Source of the DNA: Plasmodium brasilianum | Lineage: Eukaryota > Apicomplexa > Aconoidasida > Haemosporida > Plasmodiidae | NCBI RefSeq assembly: GCF_023973825.1 | Contig: NW_027122934.1 | Location: 1-64,000, forward strand | DNA length: 64,000 nucleotides | Reading direction: 5' to 3' | In this document: positions 1-13,804 of the stretch, piece after piece | Layout of the letters: each line of letters opens with the position of its first letter | Position numbering within the stretch: the first letter of the stretch is position 1 | Program-made: the position numbers and the translations under genes | Notes under the pieces: model-generated | The model's database searches: none | Told to the model about the DNA's origin: nothing | The model's input: the letters and a program-made list of their open reading frames with translations, nothing else

Positions 1-509
1 TTGTTATTTTTTATATGTGAATGGAAAATTACAGTCACAAATATATAACTACTCTATGTTTTTAGTTAATGTAAATTTTCAAATGTAAACACTATTCAAT
101 TCTTCTTTTCAGTTATCCAACTTCACTTCTATTGTATTTTTTTTTTTTTTTTTCTAACAGCCATCTTCCTTTTTTAAGAAAAATATAATATATTCATTTC
201 ACATGGCTATATAAGGAAAAATATTAACTTATTTATCTCTATTTTATATGTTTATTACTATACATATTTTTTCAGTCTTCTAGTCTCCATTTATATATGA
301 TGAAATATATACCTTGGGAATTAAATAGATGAAAAATTTGTCATTTATCTCTATTCATTTTACTGTAATATTTATTATTTTTATTCACTAGTCTACTTCA
401 ATTTATTTTCTTTAAGCCATACATTCCACTGTTTATTTTCTATACAATTTATATAAAAGAATGTTAACATATTATTATAGGATTCCATAGTTTGTGTAGA
501 GCACTGTGT
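1..509. other. AT-rich intergenic DNA, left edge
   Basis: No open frame or relic that I can support. The stretch holds homopolymer T runs (for example near 137-153) and lies downstream of the broken minus-strand gene that ends near 510, so it may contain its old 3' untranslated region. Confidence 0.5.
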
Positions 510-1375
510 TCATGCGATTGCAGAATTTACATATTTTTTTTTATTAATATGCTTAATTAAAATGTTTAAAGAATACTCTTCATTTCTTATTTTTTCGTAC
601 TATTGTCGATACGCTGGAACTTTTACATAAATATCTGGATCTCCAAATAATAATTTTTTAAACCAGCGTGTCCAGCAACTAAATTCATATAACCTATACA
701 GAAATGAATCCCATTTATATTTCTTCTCTTCATTTCAATTCATTAATATAGATATCGCAATTTTATTGTAGAAGGACATATTTTCATTGAACATCCTTTC
801 AAAATTTGATGGTATATAATCTAATATATGTGGTTTAAGCCATTCCATCCATTCATTGTCAATGCATTTAGAGAATACATCATAAAGATTTGATTGAAAA
901 TCTTCTTTAATACCAATAACATCATATAACCATTTTTCCTCGAAGTTGTACAAAAAAATTATTAAATTTCTGCTTTCTGTTTCTAAACTAAGAATCCTTT
1001 CCCTGTTTAAAATATTTTATCATTTCTTTTTTCTGTTTCTTTAACCATAATTTCCGTTTATCATTTTTATTTTATACTAATTTTCTAAATCCACATATCT
1101 TTTGTCTTAAATAGAATTTTGGTATATATTCAGAACCATTATAAGATTTACAAAGTGGAGGCTTTGTTTTTGCAGTAAATATCTAAATAATATATTAAAA
1201 AAAAAGCATATTTCTTTTAGTAATAAAGTTTTTAAATATAATTAACTAAAACCTAAATTTATTTATTTAAAATATTTTATTCTACCCCCCTAAAGTAATC
1301 ATTGCCATTTTCAGTGGCGGAATATAATTTAAATATAACAGAAGAAACTGATACAAAAAGAAATATTGCTTTCAT
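510..1375 (-). pseudogene. Broken two-exon secreted/exported protein gene, family not identified
   Basis: Exon 1 (1375-1286) encodes a 30-residue start with a good signal peptide (MKAIFLFVSVSSVIFKLYSA) and ends at a GT donor inside a run of G. An AG acceptor at 1184-1183 opens exon 2 in phase. Exon 2 then reads across several stops and at least two frame changes. The longest clean piece is 953-735, with Trp-containing stretches such as EKWLYDVIG and NEWMEWLKPH; a frame change follows and the coding look continues (KWDSFLYRLYEFSCWTRWFK) to a stop at 512-510. The Trp-containing helical character recalls PHIST or tryptophan-rich exported proteins, but I cannot place it. The stops at several points make it a pseudogene rather than a gene with extra introns, though an unrecognised intron could hide one of them. 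Confidence 0.6.
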
Positions 1376-2258
1376 CTTTAATAATATATAGATTTACTTT
1401 ATAATATATATTTTTGAATAAAATGTATTATATTAAAAAAGCATACGCTCTAAAATAAAACGTATAAAAATAACACAGAACTATAGAAAAAGACTTATAA
1501 AATATATTTAAATTATTATATAAAAAAAAATAATAAAATAAATTAATGAATTTTATTTATTAACTTTAAATAAAAAATTAAGTATAAAAAGAAATTTAAA
1601 AATACTAACATAATTCCTAAAAATAGTTATTTTCTGTAATAAAATATGTCCATGTAAATTTAACAAAGATATCTTTGTTTTTCCTTAGATTAGACAAATT
1701 TTAGTCTTTATTGATTATTAAATTTTCTTGATATTTATGTAAGCAGTTGCTTTTTAATATTTTACTTTTCTTTTAAAATGAGCTTTTTATATAGTTAAAT
1801 ATAGCATAATAAATTTTGCATTTGCGTTTATATGTAAAAATAGATTTTAGATTTTCAAATTTTACTAATATATATATATTACTTTGTTTAACATGTGTTA
1901 TATAATTTCTTTTTTAATTATTATATGTGAGGCAATATTTACTATATCTTTGTTAACTATATGTATTATCGTACATTTTTATGTGTATCATGTTATATGC
2001 AAATTTTCTGTATTTAATTTTTTTTTTGTTTAGATATCCTACTACAGAGTTATACTTATATATAATTACTATGGTTGGAAAATTCCTCATTTACTCATTG
2101 TATGATTAGTAGATTTATTTTATGTATTATTTGAATATATTTTATTTTTTTCAATTTTTTCTATAAGTGTAAGTGCGAGTATCACCTACTTGTGTCAACT
2201 TTTCAATATGCTTTTTTTAAACAATTTTTCATTTTATTTGAAGTCATTAAACAATATT
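1376..2258. other. Intergenic DNA between broken secreted gene and PIR gene
   Basis: No gene seen. It holds the upstream region of the broken minus-strand gene and the 3' flank of the PIR gene, and is AT-rich with short poly-A/T runs. Confidence 0.5.
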
Positions 2259-3982
2259 TCACCTAGAATAATAAGAGAATTGCAATCCCCTATTCCCTGT
2301 TCTTCTTCTTCCATATTTTGGAGCTCGGATAATAAACTGCCGCGTATACGGATCATCATAATAATCGTCAGTTCTTTTTTTCCTTGATACTTTTTTATGA
2401 AAAAATCTTCCGAAAGGAGTAAACTATTATAAAAGTGAACAATACAAAACATGAAGAATATATTTATTTTATAATTATGAAATTTTATGGAAATTAAAAA
2501 TAGTAAATTAATATATTTTTTGATTTTATTGAAAAACATTCGTTTACTTTATAAAAAAGGAAAATAGTGAATATTATTCCCACTATCAGAGTAAATGCGA
2601 TTCCACCGCGAAAAAACTTGTTTTTGAACATATAAGAATTAGGATTTAGTCTGATTTTAATTGTTTTTCCTGGAGCGAACACGTTCAATTTTACTCCAAT
2701 AGTATTAGTTTTACGTACATCTGGTTCTACGCAGGTTCCTGATTTATGTCTTACTAATAGTGGATCTTCACACGATGTATGATTTTCACCACTCTTATAT
2801 TTAATTACATTTGATGCATCTGAATTGGATAAATGATTTCGTGATCTTGAGCTTCCGCTTGAAACTTGGTTATCACGTCTTAATTCGGTAGATACAGGGG
2901 TTTCCATATGTCCACCAATAGTAAAAGGAACATTATCAGGCGGGGGGTGAGTAAATGATGAAGTAGAATTATTAAGAGACGCAGTAGATGATGGAAGAAC
3001 ATGACATCTAATTCTACTCCCTACGAGTGTGTCAACACTAGGTCTATCTTTTGGAATATCTGTACAACTAACAAGATAAATTGAACTTCTAAAATCTGCT
3101 TTGGAACTGCCAGAATGTGATGTAACACCTGATGTTAAAGTTGTCTGAGTGTTTGTTAAGTTATCGCACTTTTTACTTATGTTAGAATTTAATGTAGACA
3201 ACAATTTTTTAGGATCAAATTCGTCATTACATTTAAAATAATCTTCACATTCTGGCCAAAAGGAACCTATGCAGCATTCCTTCTGAGTTTTATGCTTGTT
3301 ATATAGTTCAATAATATGATTAAGATATTTTTCATATTCTTCGGATTTAACAGCATTACATGCATCAGACGTTTTAATATTGTCGTAATTTTGAAAATAA
3401 TCATATAAATATTTCTCCTCATTCATAATATTTAATCTTTCCAAAATATCATTTTCAAAGTCATATTTACAATAATAAGCATTATATATCTCATTTATAT
3501 TATTTTGAGTTTGCATAAATTTATGAATTATAGGCTTGGCTTTATCATTACCTGTTTTTTCTCCTAAAACTCTCTTTATATTATAATATGTCCAATATCT
3601 ATAATGTGAACAGAGAGTAGTAAATTCATTTTTATTATGATATTTGGATAAAATATCTGTATTTCTTGACATTTTTTTGCAAAGTTTTAAATACTCTAGG
3701 TCAGCGCCATTTCCTGAATTCTTGAATGGGCTACAATAACGATCGTACTTTGCTTCGTTAACCTCATTATCGAATTGTTTATATATATGATATGATGGTG
3801 ATCCTACTAAAAGTTTTTCCTGAAAATTAAAAGGATATAATGAATTAGATAAATATTTATAATTTTTTTTTATAGAAATGTTTCCAAATGTGTTTCAGTA
3901 GCATATTGTACTTATAAAATGTTAATAATGTTTTTATATAAAAATTGATATGTACCCATGAGTTATCACTAGTAGAAGACAT
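2259..3982 (-). CDS. PIR family variant protein, three exons, apparently intact (487 aa)
   Basis: Three exons join in phase: 3982-3956 (9 codons, MSSTSDNSW), 3819-2548 (424 codons) and 2423-2259 (54 codons plus TGA). Introns start GTACAT and GTAAAC and end CAG and TAG. This short-long-short layout is that of PIR (vir/cir) genes. Exon 2 opens with a typical PIR start (EKLLVGSPSYHIYKQFD) and the family's Cys-containing helical region, including CSHYRYW. A Ser/Thr-rich low-complexity spacer covers about residues 211-348. One membrane segment at about 411-432 ends exon 2, and exon 3 is a basic, Tyr/Asp-rich cytoplasmic tail starting FTPFGRFF. There is no classical signal peptide, as usual for PIR. 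PIR proteins are thought to be variant proteins of infected red cells, mostly of unproven function. This is the only intact PIR gene here. The 3' end depends on intron 2; reading through it would give an unrelated, less PIR-like tail. Confidence 0.93.
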
Positions 3983-6900
3983 ATTAGTTTAAAAAAAGTG
4001 AAATAAAAAAATAACACAGTAAGTATTTATTTAGCTGTATGTAAAAAATAAAGGTATAAAAATTAATGATATGTTATGTATCTTTCTTCATGAATTTTCC
4101 AAACTAAATAAATAATTGATAGCAAGATATATTTGATGATTATGTTTTAAAATAATTATTCCATAACATCGGTCAGTTCGAATGAAATATTTATTTTTAA
4201 TTTTCAAACAAATAAAATGTTTAATGAGTTTATAATTCTAATGTAAAAACTAAAATATTAACAGTGAATATATTATATATAAATATTTTATTTATTCTAT
4301 TAATATGTTAGATATTACAAAATTATTTTATTATTTTAATATATACATTTATCCATTTTGTCCTTTAAATATGTTGTTTATATACAATTTTCCTCATAAT
4401 AACAATTTCTTCAGTATAAATAATTATATGGATTTTACTGTTACTACTACTTTAATTATTCTATAGACACTCTTGTGGATATTGTTGTATTATACATTTT
4501 TTTTTCATCAAAATTGCCTGAATAACTACATAAATTTTTTTTTATATAAATGTGACCAAAGTAAAATATAAGAATATATATATGAATCCTAAAAAATGAA
4601 TGGTTTTAAATTATATAAAAAAATTATTATTCCAACATAAGTTTTAACAAATGCAATTGTGCTAATTAAAGAATTATATAGGATTTATTATAAGAAAATT
4701 GTTCCTTTAATTTCTATACATTATATAAAATATCATTTTATTTTTTCCTTTTTATTCTTTTTTTATTTGAATTAAGTTTACCCTTAAATAACATATAAAT
4801 TTTTATATATCTAAAGTGTTAAAAATATGAGCATAAAAAATAAAAAAATTTCATTTAACTATGAGGTAAAAAATACTATTAAAAAAAATAAGATTAAACA
4901 CTTTTATATTTTTAACATAATAAAAATATTATTTTATAATATTATTAAAACGAACTGATAATATGAATTAAAAAATTAAAATATACCAAGTATTGTTTTT
5001 ATTGTTTTCAAGGTATAAAATAATTGTGAAAAGTATTGTTATGGTATTGTTAAATTCACAACAATATTATATTAGCTCATTTATACATCTTCTACTACTT
5101 AAAAGTGTATTGTTCCAAAAATATAATACAATTATAATAAATTTTTTTTTTTGATTTTTTTGTAGATAATTTTTCGCAATAGAAAATATTTATTTTGAGT
5201 GCATTAAAATAGGGTATGTTCCGTATAGTCCCATAATATCTTAACACTTTTTGCAGTAAAAACATGGTATAAGATAGAATACATACATGGGGAAACTGAA
5301 TGAATTTCTCTTTTCTACGTGTTTTGTGTATTATATAATGACTTTATTTAATTTTTCAAAATAACTAACACAATAATGTATATTTAATTTTATCTCATTT
5401 TTTTTTTTTTTTTTATTTATATAACATGTTTCTTTTTCCTTAAAAATACGATATTATTCTGTTAATTTTATTATAACTTCTAATTTACTAAAATATTATT
5501 AAAGTTTTCAAATTAATGATTTCTAGTTAAATATTGTGATATAAGTAAATTAGACTGTAATTACTATATAATATATGTCAGAGTTAACATTACTTCTATT
5601 ATGAATAATTTTTTAAGTATATTTTGCTATACTTTTATTTATGTTATTTTTTTTTTTTATAAGGTATATTCTATTAACACAACTATTTTTGCACTTTCTA
5701 CTATTATTTATTTAAATAATATTATTGATAGGATTTTTATAAAACATTTAATTAATAATACAGTCACAGTTGTTCTAGTATTACATTTTAGTTCTATTAT
5801 TTATTATATATATTCGTTAAAATTTTTTTTTATTGATTTTAGTAAAAATTACATTTTATTTGTGTTTTTTATATGAAATCTAAATGAATATTTTAGTATT
5901 GTTGAAAAACATCATTAACTGATATTAATAATAACCACTATTAAAATGTTATAATGTATTTAATACTTTTTATAATTTGTGTAATATTTTGGTTATTCAA
6001 GTTAATATGTTCAATTTTTCTATTTAATGTATGCTTATGAATTTAACTCATTAATGGATGTATTGATACTTCTTTTTTTTTTTTTATAATATATTATCGA
6101 ATGCGAAAATAAAGATAATAATACTTATAATGAATTTAATTCTGAACATTTCATAAAAAATATATTTAATTATTGATTCTTATTTCGAAAAAAATTAAAA
6201 TGTTAAAAAAATAATCTTATCATACATTAATATTTGTTATAAATTGTGATTTGTTATTTTTTCAGCTGAAACATTGAAAAAAAAAATAATATTATTTTTA
6301 AAAATTGATTTGGCTTTGTTTTATATAATATAATATTATTTACTCACGTTAATATAACTTGTAACAGAAATGAATAAAATCGGTGAAAATATATAATTAC
6401 AAAACATAATAAAATAATTTATCATTATTATTATTTCTTCAATGGAAAAAAAATAACTGTTATAAATTTTTTTTAAGCGTAATATATGTTTTGCATGAAT
6501 TATTAGAGTATGTTTTAAATATAATTCACTACATATTTTTACAATGTAAGAAATATAGGAAAAATATATTTTTATTATTAATTTTAACTTTTAAAGAAAA
6601 TTTTTTTGGCTTAATTTGAAATATTGCTTCATGTCTAATAATTCATAGTACGCATTTATTATGAGCATACATATATAATAATACTAATATTTTAAAGTTT
6701 ATATGTTAAATGGAGACTATTGTATTACATAATAAAATAATATTTCAAATTTAGAGATATGTTAGTATTAATATAAATAGAGAAAACATTTCTACAATAA
6801 TAAAATATAGACTACTTTTTAAATAACTCTATAATTAATAATTTATTGTATTAATAAATATCTTTGTATGTAATCAGATAGCTGATTTTTATATCATACT

Positions 6901-9900
6901 ATATTTATCAATTTATAATAGGGTTTATGATTTATTTTATATTCTAATGAAAATTAAGTTAAAAATGAAAAAATGTGTATATATATTTTTATAAAATTCA
7001 AATGCAAATAAATAGAACCGTTAATATTCTATATTTTTGAACTTGGGCAGTTTATATTTCTAGTAAATATATTTATTATATTTTGTGTGAAAGATATATA
7101 TTTGTATCTATTTGTCTTAAATAATTAAATATTCTTATTAGTTAAATATTTTAATGCAAAATGCAGATTATAATTATATAATATAAATACGTTATGTATA
7201 TTATGAATTATTAATAGTGTTTTATGAAATGCTTAAAATAAATTAGAACTGTAAAGGGAAATAAAGTGTTTTATAAGACTTCATTTTGTATGTAAATTGC
7301 ACTTTTAATTTTAATTTTATTTGTGTCATTATTCAAAATACTTATTTTGTGCGATAATGCTAGTACTACTACAATTATATGTTAAAGAATATTTAATAAG
7401 TTATTCTTACTATTACATATTTATTTTCAGCTTATAATTAGTATAAGAAAATACTTAACATTTCAACAGATTAAATGCAATTATAAATTACATATATATA
7501 TATATAATTCTGTAGCAAGGTTTATTCTTTGCATATTTATCATATATTTAAGTATAATAGACAACTTAGTAGAGAAAGAAGTACATTTTTATTTTTTATT
7601 GTAAAAATTATAAATGATTTATGATTTATGTCTTTTATTTCAGTTTTTACTCTTACATTTACAGCTATTTTACTTTATTAATTTCCATATACCCATTTAA
7701 AAATGGTGATAGAAATAGAGGAAATACTTTGAATATAAAAAGTAAATTATTTTAAATAAGTGGAATAAAATAATTTTATATATATATATATTTAATAAAA
7801 ATAGGTTATATGATCTTAAATATAAAATAGGGCATTCGTAGATATGCATTTTGCAGTATACAGTGAAAAAATAATAATAATATAAAAAGATAAAACAGAA
7901 TAAACTTAAGATAATATATATATAAATTATAATTTGAAAGTTTTGATATATATTAGTAAAAGATAATAAAATTATAATTAATATATAAAAAGTGACTTCT
8001 GTTTTACCTAGGAATATTTAATGTATTATAACTAACCGAATATATAAACAAAAAAGAATTTAAGAAATATTTTGAAATTTAAAAGCGATTGAAATATATA
8101 TTTAAAATTGTAGTTTGCTTATACATTTTTTAATAGATAATTGAACCAGATGTAATTTATAAAAATAAAGTTTTTTTTATGTTGTTCAGAAGTTCATAAA
8201 GGATTATTGTATATATTCATATTTTTTATTGATGCTTTAAAAATAGTAAAATTTAAAAGTATATTAACGTATTAGAAATACATTTAATATATTAAACAAA
8301 TAGAAAAACGCTTTAATTTTTTTTCATTTGATTAGTAACAAACGCTGAAAAGTAACAGCTATATTTAATAAATTATAAGTCAAGAGCGAAAAATCTTTTT
8401 AAATATATATGTATTAATATATATATAAATATCTATACTATATGAATGTGAAAACTGAAAATACAAAAATAATTATATTAATTTTGTGATATACGTTAGG
8501 ATATTGGGTATTATATAGCATAATAAAAATTTAAAGATTTTACATATTTTTTTCTAATAAATTATTTTTTAGAAAATTAATTTGCTTACACAAGTTAACA
8601 TCAATTTGCTGTCAAATAGTTATTATAATACATTTAAAGTGTTATATTTTTATAATTATCTATATTCACTATATTCAACAAAAAATATGAAATATAAATA
8701 TTTCTACGCTTATAGATATATTTCATCTATATATTATTTATTTTTGTTATATAAGAGTTAACGCCAAATATATGATTTGGAATATCAATTATTTATATAT
8801 TAACAGAAAATACATGTACTATTCCCTTCTCCATACAGTTGTCTAATGTAATATAAAGCATTAATAATTTTCCTAAATTATATTATATGTTATATTAAAT
8901 ATTATATTTTAGTATTTTTTATCTATTTCCTTTTGTGTTCTAAATTATATTATTTAAAATAATTTATTTATTGTAAGTTTTTTTTTTTAATTATAACAAT
9001 TAATAAAGATATTTTTTTGCTGGATTTATTTTTGTATGCTTTTTTTTTAAATGATCATTACTGAAGAACTTATAAATTTATACTTTTTAAAAAGAAAGAA
9101 AAAAAAAAATATATATAATTTTTTTGATTCTAATATATAATATATCTAATTTTAGTATTAAAATAAAATACATTTATTTAAATTATATAAAAACATTAGC
9201 ATTCCATAAATAATAATATGGTATGAATATATAAAAGAGTTATATTGGATACAAATTTTTAAAATATCAAAATTTTGTTTGTGTATTAAATCTTAGAATA
9301 CAATTATTTATTTAATATAGAAACGTTCATCATATTGTAGGTATATAATGCATGTTAGATTATAATTTGTACTATAAAAAATATTTTGTATTTTTTTTTT
9401 TTTCTATGAATTGTATATTATTATATACTATGCAATAATTTATGTTTTTTAACTATGCAATAGTATTTTAAAAGGTATAACACATAAAATATATTAATCT
9501 GTTATTAGAAAATGCAAAAAAAATATTTAATAATTATATTTCTAATATGTGTTAATCTACACATTCAAATAAACATATTCTTTTTATTCTAATAAAATAA
9601 AATGTGTACGCATCAAACAAGGCATTTCATTTTTTGTTTTTTCTGAATAGTATTGATATCAAAAATTTAGAATTGTTCTGTTAGAATATTAGAATATATA
9701 TACTTTTTAAGCATGTACGAATAAAATTAGTTTTACGATAAATTATTAATTTATAACCTTGTTTTTCTTGTAAATAAATTCATTGGTAATATTATCAAAA
9801 ATATTTTTAAAATCATCTCCTCTTAATTGTACATTATAATTATATTTTATTTATGTAGTTTAATATTAGTTAAAAATGGAATAAAATAACCAAGCGCATA

Positions 9901-9984
9901 ACCTTACTTTTTTGATAATAAACTTTGAATATATAATAAACTGTTTAGGTGCTTGGACACATTTTAAAATTTAATAATTCTATA
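3983..9984. other. Long AT-rich stretch without a supported gene
   Basis: About 6 kb with no reading frame that looks coding. A 91-codon open frame at 5601-5876 (plus) is almost all Phe, Ile, Tyr, Leu and Asn, as expected from random AT-rich DNA, and I do not call it. From about 8.45 kb onward the sequence begins to resemble the DNA near 35.3 kb, for example the block around 8490-8590 against 35305-35395, so the tandem duplication probably begins in this stretch. Confidence 0.55.
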
Positions 9985-10860
9985 ATTAATGGAAAAAATA
10001 TATATTTTATTTTAGGTAAAATTCTTATATTTATGCTTTTAATTTGGATAAGTTCTTATATTATGAATGCAGTATATTAATATAGGAGAGAGTTTTCCCC
10101 ATATATATTTCTTCTTGTTGTTATATATACTAGTAAGAATATTTTACTTTTGAGTAAGTAAATTTATCACAGTATAAATAATAAAAAAAATAAAATTTCA
10201 TTTTCATATATTTTTCATAAATCTTTAGATAATACGAACAGTGTAGGTAGAACACTATGTACAAGAAGCAATATATTATTCGAAGAAAATGAAAAGTAAA
10301 CGAGTAATATATAATTAAAAATATGTAAAGGGGAAGTGGATATGTTAATTCTGACATTGAAAAGATTGCATTGAATTAGAATTTTTTTGAAGGTGTTATT
10401 GTACGTATAATGGTAATACATGTAAATCAAAAAAATAACTTAGGAGACGGACATTTGCTATGTGTTATCCATTTGTAGTATTAGTTATATTTTTTTTGAA
10501 AAATTAATATATAGGAAATTTGGTCCTATATATAAACACAGAACATATATTGATACTACCTAGAAAGATAATTTAAAATATTCAGAATATATGAATATCG
10601 CTTAGTATTTACTTTGCAGACATATATTCTTTTAAACAGTTTTTTTATTGATTTTTTTTTCTTACTCCATTAGAAAATTGATTATATATATCAGGGTTAT
10701 ATGTATTAAGGCGATTATTTGATTTTGAAGAGGGAGAAATAACTATATTCCCTTTGGTTTGTTTATTATGCATTTTAAAGTTTATTTATGTAATCGTAAA
10801 ATTCTTAAATTTAACCGTTGTAGTATAAGCATATATAATGGAATCATAGTCATAATTAAT
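9985..10860 (+). pseudogene. Relic of a two-exon exported membrane protein gene (copy 1)
   Basis: A hydrophobic exon-1-like stretch (KILIFMLLIWISSYIMNA) ends at a GTATAT donor near 10071, but the upstream ATG at 9989 is out of frame with it. An exon-2-like piece begins near 10219 and reads HKSLDNTNSVGRTLCTRSN, the sort of sequence that follows a signal anchor and precedes an export motif in Plasmodium exported proteins. It stops soon after, and many stops follow. Near 10724-10800 a membrane-segment-like remnant is visible (EEGEITIFPLVCLLCILKF). The same pieces in the same order occur at 36.84-37.76 kb, which is the main reason to think this was a gene. Family unknown. Confidence 0.5.
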
Positions 10861-12403
10861 ATATTTTTTTTAAAATAATGATTTTCATGTATCTAAGGAA
10901 GTTTTTCTTTATGCCTAACGAAATTATATTAATACACAAGAATAATGTTATATACATATAAATTTTTTTATGCAACATGTATAATATGTAAATGTATGTT
11001 AATACACAAAAATAAAATACTATATATTAGATATTTTTAGGAGCTCATATGTTTCTATATATATTTTGTATTATAAATTATTTTTTTGGAATAATTTATT
11101 ATTCTGTCCTGATAAGCATATTTAATCTATTTTTTTTTGAACCATAAAGAAGTAAAATTGATAGTAATCAATATTCACAATAAAAATGTGCTTAATATGC
11201 AATAATTATTTGTAAATGTTTCATAGACATTTGCATTATAGTAAATTTGTGATCGTTTAATTCAATATATAAAATCACAATTAATACATTATAACGCAGC
11301 AAGTACAGTAACTTATATTTTTAACAATTATTTTTCATTACATTTTTATTATTGTAAGTGATAATTTAAATTACCTTTTAAGAAAATATTGTATTTATTA
11401 CATATCATTTTATTATATAAAGATTTTCCATATTTAATAAAATCCCAACCATTTATTTTTTGTGGTTATGCGTATTATATTAAAGGTAAACATAAAAAAT
11501 GATCTTTTTAAAACTATTAGTATGATAATTATATGTTTCATAACTTATTAGATACAATATTATTTTTAATAAATTTTTAGAATTTTTTTATATTTCATAT
11601 ATAAAAATATGGAAAAATAATAATATATTTTTCCTTTAAAGAATGAATTATTAATAAAGAATTATAACTTTTAGAATTCATGAAGGTTTATATTTAAATG
11701 AAAACCTTAATAAACCTTCTTACCTTTACTCTTTATCTTACTAAATTGTTAGGTTAATTTTTTTTATAAAGAAAACTTAAATATCTACAATAAATTATAT
11801 GGAAAAAATACAAATTATATTTATTATTTTTCTTAACATAATTGAGTGATTACATTATTCTACCAATATTCATTTTATTTTAGTATATTTCATACATGAA
11901 GCATTCTATATTTATTTATTATTATTTTTTTTTATATATTTATTCTAAATATATTTATATAATTAAAAACATAAAATTAAGTATATAATTTTACAAACTA
12001 TTCTTTTCCCTATAATAGTAATAATTATATATAATTAAATAATATATCTTTTAAAAATTATATTACACAAATTAAAGATCAATCTCTAATTATCACCGAA
12101 ATTTAGATTGTTTTAGCAGATTAGGGGGTTGTTATGAATTTTTTAACTTTATTATAGTATATATTAAAGTGCATATGTTTAAGTTGTAACTGATGATATC
12201 ACTACAAATAAAATAAAATTTGTTTAGGAAATATTGTTTCCTACATATATCATTACTATTATAAGACTGTTTAAATAATAATAATTTTTTTAGGAATTAA
12301 CAGATTTTGCTAAATATAATTTTTATAAAGTTAGAACTAATAATTGGAAAACTTAAATGATATTAGTAATTATTCTAATGAAATATAGAAAGAAGTATTA
12401 TGT
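10861..12403. other. Intergenic DNA upstream of first L-type fam gene
   Basis: No gene seen. The part around 11460-11560 resembles 38320-38410, the same place relative to the paralogous gene in copy 2, so this is duplicated upstream DNA. Confidence 0.5.
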
Positions 12404-12460
12404 ATATTCTCAACATTCTATATTCTCTATATATTTCATATTTGGAAATATTAAGATATC
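12404..12460 (+). promoter_or_regulatory. Shared upstream motif of fam genes (L type)
   Basis: Contains ATTCTATATTCTCTATAT followed by GGAAATATTAAG, about 380-430 bp before the ATG at 12836. Similar text stands at a similar distance before the intact fam genes at 27585, 39610, 43883 and 60396. A promoter role is inferred from the fixed position only. Confidence 0.45.
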
Positions 12461-12835
12461 ATATATTAATATATTTATTTTATTTTGAAAAGAATTAAAA
12501 AAAAAGTTATTTTATAATTATAATCAATTAAATAAATAATATATATCATGTGAATATTTATTAAGGAATTCAATTTATATTATTTAACTTAACGTTATTT
12601 GTTTATAAATAACATTAAGATAAAAATTTTTTAGTTTATTTTTAAATTGAATTTTTTTTTGTATCTGTTGTATAAAATTGTAGTCCTATGCTTTATATTA
12701 TGTTTTACGAAAAAGAAAAAAATAGAATAAATTGCATAAAATAATTAATAAGAGTGTCATTCATTACTAAAATAATATTATGATATTGTTCATTATACCC
12801 TTTCTGAGTAAATTAATGTATTAAAGAATTATAAA

Positions 12836-13804
12836 ATGGAACAAAAAATAAAGTCACTACTATTTATTAAAATTGCTACATTTATCATTTTAAGTTGGAT
12901 ATATCATTTTTACCATGACGTCGTATGATAAAATTATTTAAAGATATTTGTATTATTTATATGTTTCGTATTTTAATTTTTAAATTGTAATATTTTAGAG
13001 TGATATTGTTAATGTGATTAAATAATTAATATTTATTTTTAGGAGACGTTTAGGAAGTATTTTATCGTGAAATACATGTATGATAGAAAATTATATATGA
13101 GAAATTATCGATCCCTAGCTAAATTTGAGAAAGATAAGGATTCAAATATTGCATGGTTAAAAGAAAAGATATCAAATAATGGAATGTATGAAAATAAAGA
13201 TATATGTTATAATGAGATGAGGAACTTAGGAAAAAGCGAACGATCAAATATAAATTCAGGAAAAAGTACGGGAGAGAATAAACAAGTTATGAAAAATAAT
13301 TCTTGTATATTTGAAACAAAAAAATATTCTCGTTCTGAAAAAAAAATATTCAAAGAACTTGATTTTGAGAATTTCCTTAAAAAAAACAAGACAATTAGTA
13401 ATAAGTTGTACAACAAAATTATACGTAAAAAATATGGATTGCGACTTTCTTTACCCTTAATATTTTTATTGTTTTTATCAACATCCCTCTTATTAGAATT
13501 TTGGGGATTAGGACTTGTAAGTTTATTGTGTTATGTATTGAAAACCATTAAACCTGGATGCTTAAGTCAATTACAGGAATTGTTAAAAATGTATCCTTTT
13601 AAAGAGTTTTTCGAATCTATAGATACAATAAATGTGCCGGTGGGAAAAAGTTCTAAGGATGTTCACTTTTATGTAACTGGTTTTTTTGGTATTTTTATAT
13701 ATTTATTACCTTTTATATTATTCGGTGTTACACTTATATTAAAGGTTGTTTACTACCATAAGAAAGTTAAAAAATATGAAAAAATTAAGTTCAGAAAAAG
13801 ATAA
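12836..13804 (+). CDS. fam-l/fam-m family exported protein, L type (282 aa, probably fam-l)
   Basis: Exon 1 (12836-12922, 29 codons) is a hydrophobic signal starting MEQKIKSLLFIK. Exon 2 (13043-13804) follows a GTATGA...TTTTTAG intron and keeps phase. An export-motif-like site RSLAK lies at residues 52-56 (R-x-L fits PEXEL, but the fifth residue is Lys rather than E/Q/D). The family signature FETKKYSRSEKKIFKELDF begins near residue 119. Two membrane segments (about 164-185 and 244-262) flank a variable loop of about 55 residues, and the protein ends with a basic tail (YHKKVKKYEKIKFRKR). Such proteins are predicted to be exported into the host red cell; their molecular role is unknown. The signature matches what I know as DUF3671/fam-l. 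It is the left member of an L-M pair with the broken gene at 15825. The downstream DNA at 13830-13900 carries the 3' motif shared by the fam genes. Confidence 0.92.

Noticed and set aside
2234..2539. Minus-strand open frame of 101 codons over the PIR 3' end
   Set aside because: It reads through intron 2 and exon 3 of the PIR gene in the wrong frame. The FTPFGRFF frame after the TAG acceptor gives a typical PIR tail instead.
5601..5876. Plus-strand open frame of 91 codons
   Set aside because: Composition is almost only Phe, Ile, Tyr, Leu, Asn and Ser, with no charge pattern, splice context or relative. Expected by chance at this AT content.
10130..10430. Two overlapping minus-strand open frames
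   Set aside because: They lie antisense to the relic at 9985-10860, are AT-driven, and have no counterpart frame in the second copy.
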